From Peribacillus frigoritolerans_B (GTDB lineage Bacteria; Bacillota; Bacilli; Bacillales; DSM-1321), in the NCBI RefSeq assembly GCF_044762665.1, contig NZ_JBIWES010000003.1, positions 310,001 to 374,000 of the forward strand: DNA of 64,000 nucleotides. Reading direction: 5' to 3'. The notes beneath the pieces are model-generated. The model did no database searches. It was not told where the DNA came from and saw only the letters and a program-made list of their open reading frames with translations. Positions 24,512 to 32,687 of this stretch are shown one piece after another. Position numbers and translations under genes: made by a program. Position 1 is the stretch's first letter; each line of letters starts with the position of its first letter.

Positions 24512-25624
24512 TTATTTATTTGTATATCTTTTACTATAAGAAGTGAATTCATCGACCGCAGCGTAATCGACTTCATAGCCAATGCCTGCTGCTTTTGGAA
24601 CGGTTATGACCCCATCATTCACTGTAACCTCTGGTTGGATGATGTCTTGATGCCAATAATTTGTTGATGCTGCCGTATCACCAGGCATCGTGAAGTTATC
24701 AAGTGTTGTCAATGCGATATTATGGGCACGCCCCACACCAGATTCCAACATGCCTCCGCACCAAACCGGTACATTCCTTTCTTTACATAATTCATGTATT
24801 TTCATTGCTTCCGTTAAACCGCCAACCCTGCCAATCTTAATATTAATGATTTTACAGCTTCCCAACTCAAGGGCCTTTCTTGCATCTTCGACGGAATGTA
24901 CACTTTCATCCAAGCAAATCGGTGTTTTCATTTCCGCTTGTAATGTAGCATGATCGACAATATCATCCGATGACAATGGCTGCTCGATCATCATTAAATC
25001 AAATTGATCAAGTTGTTTCAGTAATTCGATGTCTTTCAGACGGTAAGCGGAGTTTGCATCTGCCATGATCGGGATATCGGGATATCTATTTCGCACTTCC
25101 CTGATTACATCTACATCCCAACCTGGTTGAATTTTCATTTTGATTCTTTTATACCCATCCTTCAATCCAGCTTCTATCTTCGCCAGTAATTCAGGTACCG
25201 TTTTTTGGATGCCGATACTGATCCCAACATCGATCTTTTCCAGTTCCCCGCCTAAAGCCATACTTAATGGTATATTCTTTTCTTTTGCGTATAAATCCCA
25301 GATGGCTCCCTCGATTGCCGATTTTGCCATATTATTTTTACGAATATGCGAGAACATATCCGATACATCACGAGGATGCTCTATTTCTTTATCCAATACA
25401 AGCGGAATCAGGAAATCCTCCAGCATGGTCCAATTGGTTTTTATGGTTTCTTCGTTATACCAAGGTGCTGAAAATGCCACAGATTCAGCCCAGCCTGAAA
25501 GCCCCTCTCCATTTTTCACTTCCACAAGAATGAACTCCTTATCCACAAACGTTCCAAAGCTAGTTGTAAAGGGAGCTACCAAATCCATATTTAAATGACG
25601 TAAACGCACTTCCGTTATTTTCAT
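24512..25624 (-). CDS. N-succinylamino acid racemase / o-succinylbenzoate synthase family (enolase superfamily)
   Basis: 370 residues. All enolase-superfamily catalytic residues are at the family's standard positions: Lys162 and Lys164 (KMKI), Asp189 (DANSAY), Glu214 (EQPL), Asp239 (LDES) and Lys263 (KIGR). NSAR/OSBS enzymes of Bacillales often have both activities. The gene is not among menaquinone genes but directly follows a GNAT acyltransferase and an M20 hydrolase, so the expected reaction is racemisation of N-succinyl-D- to N-succinyl-L-amino acids. This arrangement was characterised in Geobacillus kaustophilus. Fourth gene of the operon. Confidence 0.85.
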   Translation of the reverse strand: MKITEVRLRHLNMDLVAPFTTSFGTFVDKEFILVEVKNGEGLSGWAESVAFSAPWYNEETIKTNWTMLEDFLIPLVLDKEIEHPRDVSDMFSHIRKNNMAKSAIEGAIWDLYAKEKNIPLSMALGGELEKIDVGISIGIQKTVPELLAKIEAGLKDGYKRIKMKIQPGWDVDVIREVRNRYPDIPIMADANSAYRLKDIELLKQLDQFDLMMIEQPLSSDDIVDHATLQAEMKTPICLDESVHSVEDARKALELGSCKIINIKIGRVGGLTEAMKIHELCKERNVPVWCGGMLESGVGRAHNIALTTLDNFTMPGDTAASTNYWHQDIIQPEVTVNDGVITVPKAAGIGYEVDYAAVDEFTSYSKRYTNK

Positions 25625-25637
25625 CCCGATTCCCCTC

Positions 25638-26432
25638 TTATTCTTGTTTTTTTAATAAATAGTTTTGAATGTTTTCACCTTGTTCCCGTTCAATCCCGGC
25701 TGCAACATATCCTTTGGCAAAAAGAGCTTTGAATAATTCACCGGTTTTTAACCGCCAATCAATCGCAAGGCGGAGATCAGCTTTTTTGATTTTTTGAATA
25801 TCCGTCGGAATGGGTATGGCGATCACCTCGGCATTGGTTTCGAAATGATAATCCTTGATGTAAGGAAAGCCTTGGTCAGTCATTCCTGTCGTTACGATGT
25901 GTATGGCTTTATTTCGAAGCGGAGTCTCTTCCTTTGCTTCCTGCCGTATATTCCATTCCACCATGAATCGATCAGTGGACAATCCTTCATTGAGGGTATC
26001 ATTCATATTCCCATAACAATCTTCCATATATGTAGAGCAAATAGCTTTTAGCTTACCGATATTCAAGTTTGCATTCACACTTTCCAATGGATCATACGTC
26101 CAAGTTATCAAGTCGTAGCCTTTTTTGAGTGCTTCTTCTTTTTGCGCAAGCTTAAGTAATCTGCCGTAGCCCTTCTTTTGATGGGCCGGATGGATGGCTA
26201 ACATATGTGAACAAAGATATACCCTTCCGTCCTTGAATCCCGGGAAACTGTATTGAAACCCGACTAACCGGCCATTGATGTAGCCGCCTAAAACAAGCCC
26301 GCCGTTTTTGACTGCAGTAATCGTCTGATGGATGGGAACGCAATCCATGCCCCATACAAGGACTTCCAGTCGCTGCACTTCTTGTAATTCCTCTAGTGTT
26401 GAGAGAGATTTAATGATGAATTCATCAGTCAT
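25638..26432 (-). CDS. GNAT family acyltransferase, putative D-amino acid N-succinyltransferase
   Basis: 264 residues from ATG 26432, which has GGAGG nine bases upstream and overlaps the M20 stop by eight bases. The GNAT core is in the amino half: VLGGYINGRLVGFQYSFPG, YLCSHMLAIHPAHQKKGYGRLLKLAQKEEALKKGYDLITWTYDPLESVNANLNIGKLKA, with the acyl-CoA pyrophosphate loop HQKKGYGR. The carboxy half is family specific. In the Geobacillus pathway the equivalent enzyme transfers succinyl from succinyl-CoA to D-amino acids. Substrate is inferred from gene order, not visible residues. Confidence 0.75.
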   Translation of the reverse strand: MTDEFIIKSLSTLEELQEVQRLEVLVWGMDCVPIHQTITAVKNGGLVLGGYINGRLVGFQYSFPGFKDGRVYLCSHMLAIHPAHQKKGYGRLLKLAQKEEALKKGYDLITWTYDPLESVNANLNIGKLKAICSTYMEDCYGNMNDTLNEGLSTDRFMVEWNIRQEAKEETPLRNKAIHIVTTGMTDQGFPYIKDYHFETNAEVIAIPIPTDIQKIKKADLRLAIDWRLKTGELFKALFAKGYVAAGIEREQGENIQNYLLKKQE

Positions 26433-27579
26433 GTAATTGTCCCTCCTCTCCATACTTCTCGAAAGTGAGTATGATGGCCTTGGCCAGGATTTCAATTCCC
26501 GATAACAAAGCTTCTTTGTTGAATGTCATGTCCGGATGATGGAGCCCTGGTGCTAAATCACAGCCCAATCCAAGCATCGTCGCTTTAAGTTCAGGTCTTT
26601 TCAACGTATAAAAATGAAAATCCTCTCCTCCTGTTGTAATGACAGGCGCTACCAAATTTTCTTCCCCGAGTGTCTCGGCTATCGCTTCAGACATTATTTC
26701 CTGGGCTTGATCGTTCACGGTTGCTGCAGCAACCGTGGTTCCCGGTTCGAGTTTCACTTCGACTCCGTGGACAATGGCCAAAGATTCTGCAACCTTTTCC
26801 ACCTTTTTGGTGAGCTCTTCCATCACTGCATTATCCTGTGCCCGTAAATCCAATGAAAAAGTGGCTCTCCCCGGGATGATATTGGAACTTTCGCCGCCAG
26901 CAAAAAACTGCGTCATTTTTACGGAATAAGGGATGGATGGATTGAGATGGATACCATTTAACAAAGTGATGAATGCCGCCCCTATCTCGATGGCATTTTG
27001 ACCTTGATGCGGTCTTGCTCCATGTGCATCAGTTCCCGCTATTTCACCTTTAATGAACTGGGCGGCTCCATGGACAATGGCTGGCGCCGCTTGCCCATCC
27101 TTCACTTCCTCAACCGGTCTTAAGTGCACTCCATAAAGGAAGTCGACATCATCCAATACTTTTTCTTCAATCATCTTCAAGGCGCCCGTACCTTTTTCTT
27201 CAGCAGGTTGAAAAATGAATTTCAGCTTGCCTCTTGGACGAAAGTCCATTTCCTTCAATGCCAGGAATACCCCAAGTGCCAAGGTCATATGACCATCATG
27301 TCCACAGGAGTGATTGGCTTGAAAAGTCCCATGCACCTCCTGCCAAAGTGCATCGATATCCGATCGTAACCCGACCGTGAAATCCCCATCCCCGATTTCC
27401 CCAACCACACCTGTACAGTCCTCGAACGTTTTCACTGTACACTGATTCTCCGTTAAAATATTTGAAATGAAAGCTGTCGTATTCACCTCATTCCAACTCG
27501 TTTCAGGATTTGCGTGTAAATGGTCAAAAATATCGAGTATACGCGGCCTTAATTTTTCGATAGATTGTGTGATATCCAT
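26425..27579 (-). CDS. M20 family metallohydrolase, putative N-succinyl-L-amino acid hydrolase
   Basis: 384 residues from ATG 27579, preceded by AAGGAGGAG. M20D family (amidohydrolase/carboxypeptidase Ss1-like): metal-binding blocks GLRSDIDALWQEV, NHSCGHDGHMTL, and PAEEKGTGALKMIEE; dimerisation domain in the middle (KGEIAGTDAHGARPHQGQNAIEIGAAFI), and closing metal ligand region TTGGEDFHFY…GLHHPDMTFN. Two metals expected. With the racemase and GNAT gene it would remove the succinyl group from L-amino acids only, making the D-to-L conversion irreversible. Peptidase or other N-acyl-amino acid substrates cannot be excluded. Confidence 0.82.
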   Translation of the reverse strand: MDITQSIEKLRPRILDIFDHLHANPETSWNEVNTTAFISNILTENQCTVKTFEDCTGVVGEIGDGDFTVGLRSDIDALWQEVHGTFQANHSCGHDGHMTLALGVFLALKEMDFRPRGKLKFIFQPAEEKGTGALKMIEEKVLDDVDFLYGVHLRPVEEVKDGQAAPAIVHGAAQFIKGEIAGTDAHGARPHQGQNAIEIGAAFITLLNGIHLNPSIPYSVKMTQFFAGGESSNIIPGRATFSLDLRAQDNAVMEELTKKVEKVAESLAIVHGVEVKLEPGTTVAAATVNDQAQEIMSEAIAETLGEENLVAPVITTGGEDFHFYTLKRPELKATMLGLGCDLAPGLHHPDMTFNKEALLSGIEILAKAIILTFEKYGEEGQLHD

Positions 27580-27642
27580 TTCTGTCTCCTCCTTATATCC
27601 CGGTTTAATCGGCATGTTCACCAAACTGATGGAATTTTCATC

Positions 27643-28485
27643 TCAAAAGAAGTAATCGTCTTGATTGAACGCATCATATATAGCTTTTCTTTCTTTGAAA
27701 CCTTGTTCATCTTTAATCGATACACCAGCTACTAAACTATTCAATAATGAAAATAACACTGGTGCCGTATCGATAGTGGAAGTCCTTGGCGTTGAAATTG
27801 GCAATAAAATGTCAGTGTATTCAGCAATTGGAGCCAGTTCGGAATCCGTAACACCAATTACAAATGCCCCCGCCTTTTTTGCCATCTCCGTTATTTTCAC
27901 AGTTTCTTTAACATAGCGGTGAAATGAAATGGCTACAAAAACGGAATTTTCAGTCATTTTACTCAACAGTAAAAAAATATCATCTGTATCAGGCTTATAT
28001 AAATGAACCTCTTCCCTAACAAGCCTAAGCGTAAAGGTTAACCAATGTGCTGCCGAAAATGATAACCGATGTCCGGATATCAAAATATTGTCAGCTGCCG
28101 CCAATTTATCAACTGTTTTGGAGAAACTTTCATTTGATAAATTTTTCATTGTCTTTTCGATGCTGATGATATCCTGCCCCATCACTTGAGCCATGAAGTT
28201 TGGCTGATTCGCGGCTTCAAGTTTTGAAGAATGATATTCATTCAAACTGCTGCTCTCGTATATCAACTGATTGCGAATAAGTTTTTGAAGCTCTGCATAT
28301 CCACTTAACCCCAATGAATAGCAAAAGCGGATGATTGTCGTTTCGCTTACCCCTATATCTTTTCCAAGCTTTTGAGCTGAAGTGACTGCAAATGTATGTG
28401 AATGCACTAACAAGTATTTTGCTACCTTTTTTTGACCAGTTGATAAACCAGGGAATACTTCTTTAACTTTTTGCTGTAAATCCAT
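27643..28485 (-). CDS. MurR/RpiR family transcriptional regulator
   Basis: 280 residues from ATG 28485 with AGAGGGG upstream. Amino-terminal HTH_6 domain (about 1-77: FPGLSTGQKKVAKYLLVHSHTFAVTSAQKLGKDIGVSETTIIRFCYSLGLSGYAELQKLI) and carboxy-terminal SIS domain (about 120-255: ADNILISGHRLSF, FVAISFHRYVKETVKITEMAKKAGAFVIGVTD). SIS domains bind phosphosugars or related ligands. First gene of the D-amino acid conversion operon and its probable local regulator; a SIS-type sensor on an amino acid operon is unexpected but not unique. Confidence 0.85.
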   Translation of the reverse strand: MDLQQKVKEVFPGLSTGQKKVAKYLLVHSHTFAVTSAQKLGKDIGVSETTIIRFCYSLGLSGYAELQKLIRNQLIYESSSLNEYHSSKLEAANQPNFMAQVMGQDIISIEKTMKNLSNESFSKTVDKLAAADNILISGHRLSFSAAHWLTFTLRLVREEVHLYKPDTDDIFLLLSKMTENSVFVAISFHRYVKETVKITEMAKKAGAFVIGVTDSELAPIAEYTDILLPISTPRTSTIDTAPVLFSLLNSLVAGVSIKDEQGFKERKAIYDAFNQDDYFF

Positions 28486-28734
28486 AAACATCCCCTCTAA
28501 AGCAAGATATGAATCCAAAACTTTTTATATGACAATATGAAGTTCTAACTTCATCAATAATAGAGAGTATTTTATCACGGGACTTTTAATAAAACAATAA
28601 TATTCTGAATTTTCAATAAAGTATGACTGCAATGTCCTCAAGCACAAAAAAACACAGAGATGGACCCGGTGGTTTCAGTTTGGCGACAAATGGAGTTCGG
28701 AGTACGAATAGAGAGGATGGTTTTTTTTACTGTA

Positions 28735-28870
28735 ATCCCATTGGATTGAAGAGATTTGCTAGACTCCTTCGGGAAAAGCGCGTCCAAGGGAGACCCCACA
28801 GGCGCAAAGACGCCGAGGGCGGACCGCCCGCGGAAAGCGAGTGCCTGGAGAGGAAATCAACGTCTACCAA
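28735..28870. repeat. Bacillales dispersed intergenic GC-rich repeat
   Basis: The stretch around GAGATTTGCTAGACTCCTTCGGG… then GGGAGACCCCACAGGCG, GGACCGCCCGCGGAAAGCGAG and GGAGAGGAAATCAACG matches, from memory, a repeat found in many intergenic regions of Bacillus-group genomes and often mistranslated as a short Arg-rich protein. Its GC content is far above the surroundings and it contains GC-rich complementary blocks (GGCGGACCGCC). Confidence 0.65.
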
Positions 28871-28910
28871 AGAAAGGGAGCAGTCTCTGAAATAAATTGA
28901 ACTTTTCAAA

Positions 28911-28958
28911 TAAAAAAACTGCAGGCAAACTGAGTTTTCATCGAGTTTGTCTACAGTC
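28911..28958 (-). terminator. terminator of the radical SAM gene
   Basis: Minus strand ACTGTAGACAAACT…AGTTTGCCTGCAGTTTTTTT, G-U pairs allowed. Confidence 0.75.
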
Positions 28959-28995
28959 TGAAACCACGAAGATGAACTCCGTAATTTTCCTTCAT

Positions 28996-29877
28996 CTATT
29001 TTTTATGACGCTTTGCGTAGCCACACCGTTTACATAGTTCTTCAACTGCACATCTTCTTGAGAAACCATCATACATATTTTTAGCCCGTTCACCATTTAA
29101 AATGTCTTCAAGTGATGTTTCGAATATATTTCCAAGCGGTATTTTCCCTTCACTATCCAAGCAACAAGGTACGACTGTACCATCCACCAAGATACCTAAC
29201 TGATCTCTAAGAGCATAGCAGAAAATATTTTCATCGATAATGTCACGGTCCAATTCCGGCCACTCGAATTTTTCGGCCATGTTTATATAAACCCGGTCCC
29301 TCAACTTAATATTATTCTTTTGCTGAAGAGCTTCACTTAAGCGAATGTCCAATGAAAGCTTCTCCTCCAGCATGCTCAGAATATCATCGTTCAGGCCATT
29401 ACTCGCTTTTAATTCAGCCGTATCCATATTCCATAAACGAATGGCACAAATCACTTCACTTTTTTCGTTTGCTTCATTTATGAAATCGGCAATATTACTG
29501 ACATAAGAGTCAAGACTATTGCTTGTATCGTTTGCCTCAAAGCTATGAAGTGAAATATTCACCTGCCGAAGGGCTTTTTTGGAGAGCAGCTTGTCTTTGA
29601 CTTTTTGAATCAAAGTACCGTTCGTTGTAATATTAACCTTCAAGTCATTTTCAGCACTGATATCCAGGAATGTACCCAAATTTTTATTTAAAAACGGTTC
29701 ACCCATCAAATGAAAATAAATATGATCGGTGTGTGGTTTGATTTTCTTGATAACATCCGTAAACCCTTCAGGATCCATGAATTTCAGGGTCCTTTGCAAG
29801 CTGGAACTTGGGCAAAAATTACACTTCAAATTACATATATTCGTAATTTCCACATAAACTTTCTTAAACTTTCTCAT
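28996..29877 (-). CDS. radical SAM/SPASM domain protein
   Basis: 293 residues. The radical SAM cluster motif is CNLKCNFC (CxxxCxxC) at about residues 14-21, preceded by KVYVEITNICN; the GGE-like block is MGEPFLN. The carboxy part is a SPASM-type auxiliary cluster region (VPCCLDSEGKIPLGNIFETSLEDILNG, then CAVEELCKRCGYAKRHKK). SPASM enzymes modify peptides, proteins or are enzyme activators. No precursor peptide, sulfatase or dehydrogenase lies next to it, so the substrate is unknown. A promoter with TTGCAT-18-TATAGT (minus strand, 29953-29924) lies upstream; GGGG precedes the ATG. Confidence 0.85.
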   Translation of the reverse strand: MRKFKKVYVEITNICNLKCNFCPSSSLQRTLKFMDPEGFTDVIKKIKPHTDHIYFHLMGEPFLNKNLGTFLDISAENDLKVNITTNGTLIQKVKDKLLSKKALRQVNISLHSFEANDTSNSLDSYVSNIADFINEANEKSEVICAIRLWNMDTAELKASNGLNDDILSMLEEKLSLDIRLSEALQQKNNIKLRDRVYINMAEKFEWPELDRDIIDENIFCYALRDQLGILVDGTVVPCCLDSEGKIPLGNIFETSLEDILNGERAKNMYDGFSRRCAVEELCKRCGYAKRHKK

Positions 29878-29923
29878 TTTCTAATACCCCTACCATCAAG
29901 CTTATTGTTTCAATCTGATACTA

Positions 29924-29953
29924 ACTATACTGGTTAGCTGCTCTTAAATGCAA
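29924..29953 (-). promoter_or_regulatory. sigma-A-like promoter of the radical SAM gene
   Basis: -35 TTGCAT (29953-29948) and -10 TATAGT (29929-29924) with an 18-base spacer, about 47 bases before the start codon. Confidence 0.5.
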
Positions 29954-30048
29954 TGAAAACTTCATGGCAGCTGACCGTATTGGCATCACTTTCCTTTAAC
30001 ACCCAAGCCGATATCCCTCATTTTCCGGACAACCTTTAAAAAAAATCA

Positions 30049-30079
30049 GAAAAAAACATCTTCTCGAGGTGAAGATGTT
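30049..30079 (-). terminator. terminator of the DUF3889 gene
   Basis: Minus strand AACATCTTC-ACCTCGA-GAAGATGTTTTTTTC. Confidence 0.8.
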
Positions 30080-30118
30080 CGGTAAGATGCATACCTGGAA
30101 TTTCCGTATGTCCTGATC

Positions 30119-30439
30119 TCACTTTCCTTTTTGCTCCGTGACCTTCAAACTAAGTAATTTTTCATTTTTCAAATCATGTTGGACGGTCACGATGACATTG
30201 AACTCCTGACCTTTATCCTCGACCAAAAATCTGAAATCGTCTTCGACGAGATTTTTCGCCACAGTTTTTCTGCCCTTATATTCGTAGTCGGTAATCTCAA
30301 CTTCAGGATAATCTGCCTGCACTACTGTAATAGCAATCTTTCCGTATTTTTCGTAATCGGGTTTTTGGGCCTGTGCTGAAATGGACCCTGCTTGTATGAT
30401 TAAAAAAATCCCCATTAGCATCACGATGACTTTTTTCAA
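30119..30439 (-). CDS. yhdC: secreted DUF3889 protein (YhdC-like)
   Basis: 106 residues with a signal peptide (MKKVIVMLMGIFLIIQAGSISAQA, cleavage near 24-26) and a DUF3889 domain (KYGKIAITVVQADYPEVEITDYEY, FRFLVEDKGQEFNVIVTVQHD). B. subtilis YhdC is 107 residues and lies in the same neighbourhood. Function unknown; the domain has the size and pattern of small YpeB/PepSY-like secreted modules. TTG start with GAGGAGG seven bases upstream. Confidence 0.8.
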   Translation of the reverse strand: MKKVIVMLMGIFLIIQAGSISAQAQKPDYEKYGKIAITVVQADYPEVEITDYEYKGRKTVAKNLVEDDFRFLVEDKGQEFNVIVTVQHDLKNEKLLSLKVTEQKGK

Positions 30440-30488
30440 AATCTTTCCTCCTCAATACTTTCCGCTTAGTATTATTATGTAAAAATGT

Positions 30489-31457
30489 TCAGTTGTTATG
30501 CAGCTGCTTCGCTTCTTTTACAAGCATGATTCCAACTAATCGATTCCTCTTCCATTCCTCAGGAAACACAGTCAACGGCGGATTGGTTTCATCCACTAAA
30601 TAACTAAGTTCGATCGTCATTCCCGGGCGGCGGAATTCAGTTATGAACCAATCAGTAAACCCGCTTCCTACCGCTTCTTTTTCCGGGAAGGTCAGTTCAT
30701 ACCCAGTCAATTCTGCAGTCTTTTTGGCAATCCCATAATCCCTTGCCATATTTTTCCGTTCATTTTTGTAATGCCAAAAGATTTCCCTTCCTGAAGTATG
30801 ATAGGAAACAGCAATAAGCGGATCGATCTCCTTCGTGAAATCCGTAAGCGCTTTTACTTCAGCTGCTTCCAGTGGTTGTCCGCCTTTATAAAATTGATAC
30901 GTTGGTTTTGTTTCATGACTCATGACTTCTTTCCATCCAGCCGGGTATTGCCTATTTAAATCAATGCCTTTTGCGTTGGCTTTCCACCGTGACCAATTCC
31001 TGCTATATCGGTTCATTTTCCATACTGCAGCCTTTTCAAGAACATTTAAGTTGGATAAATCTCCTTGCTGGATACTCACCCCATCTGGATTCAACATCGG
31101 GATGAACCAGATGCTCACTTCATCCAATGATTCCGACGGATATTCTCCAACAGGCTTGCCCGCTCGATAGGCGGCTGCATACTCTTCAAGCATGCGCACT
31201 AAAAGTATGGAGCTTAACCATTCCCGTCCATGATGTGATCCCACCAGCAAAATCGACCTTTTTCCTTTTCCTAACTTGACTGCCTTTATTTTTTTCCCTT
31301 TTTCAGTTTGCCCGATTATTTTAACATCCAATTTATACTGCTTTTCGATTTCATGCAGATCCATTTCCATCTGTTCAGGGGAATACACTTCTGCCGCCAA
31401 CGATGGTTCAGGAAAAAAAAGAAGCAACAATATTCCAATTACCATTATTTTTCTCAT
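30489..31457 (-). CDS. secreted M14 family zinc carboxypeptidase
   Basis: 322 residues, signal peptide to about residue 22. Zinc ligands are His76 and Glu79 in SHHGREW and a later His in AVSYHTSG; the substrate-binding ID-NRQ block (GIDLNRQYPAGW) and the catalytic Glu in TIELSY are present. Bacterial members of this length commonly cleave gamma-D-glutamyl-diamino acid bonds of peptidoglycan peptides (LytH/Ysg-type M14 endopeptidases lacking LysM domains), but other peptides are possible. It sits between yhdC and yhdB, where B. subtilis has no such gene. AAAGGTG precedes the ATG. Confidence 0.85.
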   Translation of the reverse strand: MRKIMVIGILLLLFFPEPSLAAEVYSPEQMEMDLHEIEKQYKLDVKIIGQTEKGKKIKAVKLGKGKRSILLVGSHHGREWLSSILLVRMLEEYAAAYRAGKPVGEYPSESLDEVSIWFIPMLNPDGVSIQQGDLSNLNVLEKAAVWKMNRYSRNWSRWKANAKGIDLNRQYPAGWKEVMSHETKPTYQFYKGGQPLEAAEVKALTDFTKEIDPLIAVSYHTSGREIFWHYKNERKNMARDYGIAKKTAELTGYELTFPEKEAVGSGFTDWFITEFRRPGMTIELSYLVDETNPPLTVFPEEWKRNRLVGIMLVKEAKQLHNN

Positions 31458-31589
31458 GTACTCACCTTTTATTTTTATTCAGGTAAAAAGCAACAACCGC
31501 GGTTCCAATACATCACCACTTATTGTAAGGAAATGTTCTGTCATATCTGAACAAAATACAAATAGCTCCTTATTAAGGGGGAGAAGAAC

Positions 31590-31832
31590 ATGAGGATTGC
31601 GGATTATGATCAGGCATTGTTTCACACACACCGTTCTGATTGGGACAGCTTGTTAGTATTGATGGTTCGAACGAAAGATCATTTTCTTTCGAAAAAAATA
31701 GAACATTTTTTGCACGCTTACAGATTTGAGCATGATTATCAAGTCGTTCAATCCCAGCTGTATGCACTGCTTCGTTATCTGGATCATGCGGCAGAAAAAA
31801 CAAGTGATTATTTAAATGAACTTCCAAGTTAA
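31590..31832 (+). CDS. yhdB: YhdB-like protein
   Basis: 80 residues, same length as B. subtilis YhdB. MRIADYDQALFHTHRSDWDSLL… then LMVRTKDHFLSKKIEHFLHAYRFEHDY. Small helical cytosolic protein of unknown function. AAGGGGGAG lies before the ATG. The position between yhdC-like and yhdA-like genes supports the call. Confidence 0.75.
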   Translation: MRIADYDQALFHTHRSDWDSLLVLMVRTKDHFLSKKIEHFLHAYRFEHDYQVVQSQLYALLRYLDHAAEKTSDYLNELPS

Positions 31833-31929
31833 AATCAATTATAGTTTTTGCAAAACGGGAAAATTTATACAAGGGGATTGTTTATCGGGGATATAACTTT
31901 GGCTGGTGAAACCCTATAAAAACAAGGAA

Positions 31930-31954
31930 GGGTCAGGTATTTAATACCTGACCC
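31930..31954. terminator. bidirectional terminator between yhdB and yhdA
   Basis: GGGTCAGGTATT and AATACCTGACCC, 12-bp perfect arms around one base, between converging genes. Confidence 0.7.
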
Positions 31955-31962
31955 TCATTTCA

Positions 31963-32490
31963 TCATTTTTTCATTGTAGCATATGCAGTTGCATACATTT
32001 TAAGCTCTTCAATCATTCCTTCTACAAGTACCGCAGACTCTTCAAATAAACCATCATTTTCGTAATCGAAGCAATGCGGATCCAGAACCAATTGTTTGGC
32101 AATCACATTTGCATAAAGGCTTCGACCCACTGTCCTCATGGAATTCAAGGCATTGATCCCGCCTTTTCCTCCGCCGGAGACAGCCAATAGAGCAACTGGT
32201 TTATGCGTGAATTGTTCACTGCTTAGAAAATCCAAGGCATTTTTCAAGGCTCCGCTCATGGAACCATGATATTCCGGAGTGGTCAGAATGACGCCATCAG
32301 CTTCCTCGATGCTTTTCCGAAGACCTTGAATCACTTCCAATTGATATTGCTCACCTTCACCTGAATATAAAGGGATTTCGCTATTGCTTAAATCAATAAG
32401 TTCCGCTCCATATTTCTTGGATATGTAGCGTGAGGCAATCCCCGTACGCCCTTGTTTACGTGGTGAACCATTAATGATTACTAATTTCAT
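31963..32490 (-). CDS. azr: NADPH-dependent FMN reductase / azoreductase (YhdA type)
   Basis: 175 residues, flavodoxin-like fold. FMN phosphate loop INGSPRKQGRTG at the start, TPEYHGSMSGALKNALDFLS in the middle, and AVSGGGKGGINAL typical of NAD(P)H:FMN reductases. B. subtilis YhdA (Azr, 174 residues) reduces azo dyes and quinones with NADPH. GGAGG nine bases before ATG. Place in the yhd block supports orthology. Confidence 0.88.
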   Translation of the reverse strand: MKLVIINGSPRKQGRTGIASRYISKKYGAELIDLSNSEIPLYSGEGEQYQLEVIQGLRKSIEEADGVILTTPEYHGSMSGALKNALDFLSSEQFTHKPVALLAVSGGGKGGINALNSMRTVGRSLYANVIAKQLVLDPHCFDYENDGLFEESAVLVEGMIEELKMYATAYATMKK

Positions 32491-32641
32491 GAATATATAC
32501 CTCCATTATTCCTATATTGCTGCTCACTCTAAATTCAATTAACCGATGTTTTCCGAGATCACTCGCCAATACAGTATACCAAAACCGAAAAGGAATTTCC
32601 TAGAATTTTGATTTTTCATGCAACTGAAAATTTGCCATCAT

Positions 32642-32674
32642 AAAAAAACGAAAGACCGAAGAAGTCTTTCGTTT
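32642..32674 (-). terminator. terminator of pgcA
   Basis: Minus strand AAACGAAAGAC-TTCTTCG-GTCTTTCGTTTTTTT. Confidence 0.85.
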
Positions 32675-32687
32675 AGCTTTCATACAT

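Larger units (their letters stand above)
28486..28995. other. intergenic region with dispersed repeat
   Basis: Contains the RpiR-operon promoter, a GC-rich repeat element (28735-28870) and the terminator of the radical SAM gene (28911-28958). Confidence 0.5.

Noticed and set aside
28623..28895. 90-codon Arg/Lys-rich ORF
   Set aside because: It is the translation of a dispersed GC-rich repeat, a frequent false gene in Bacillus annotations.
29930..30000. 21-codon ORF upstream of the radical SAM gene considered as a precursor peptide
   Set aside because: It overlaps the likely -35/-10 of the radical SAM gene, so it would not be on the same transcript, and has no Cys-rich or leader-like features.
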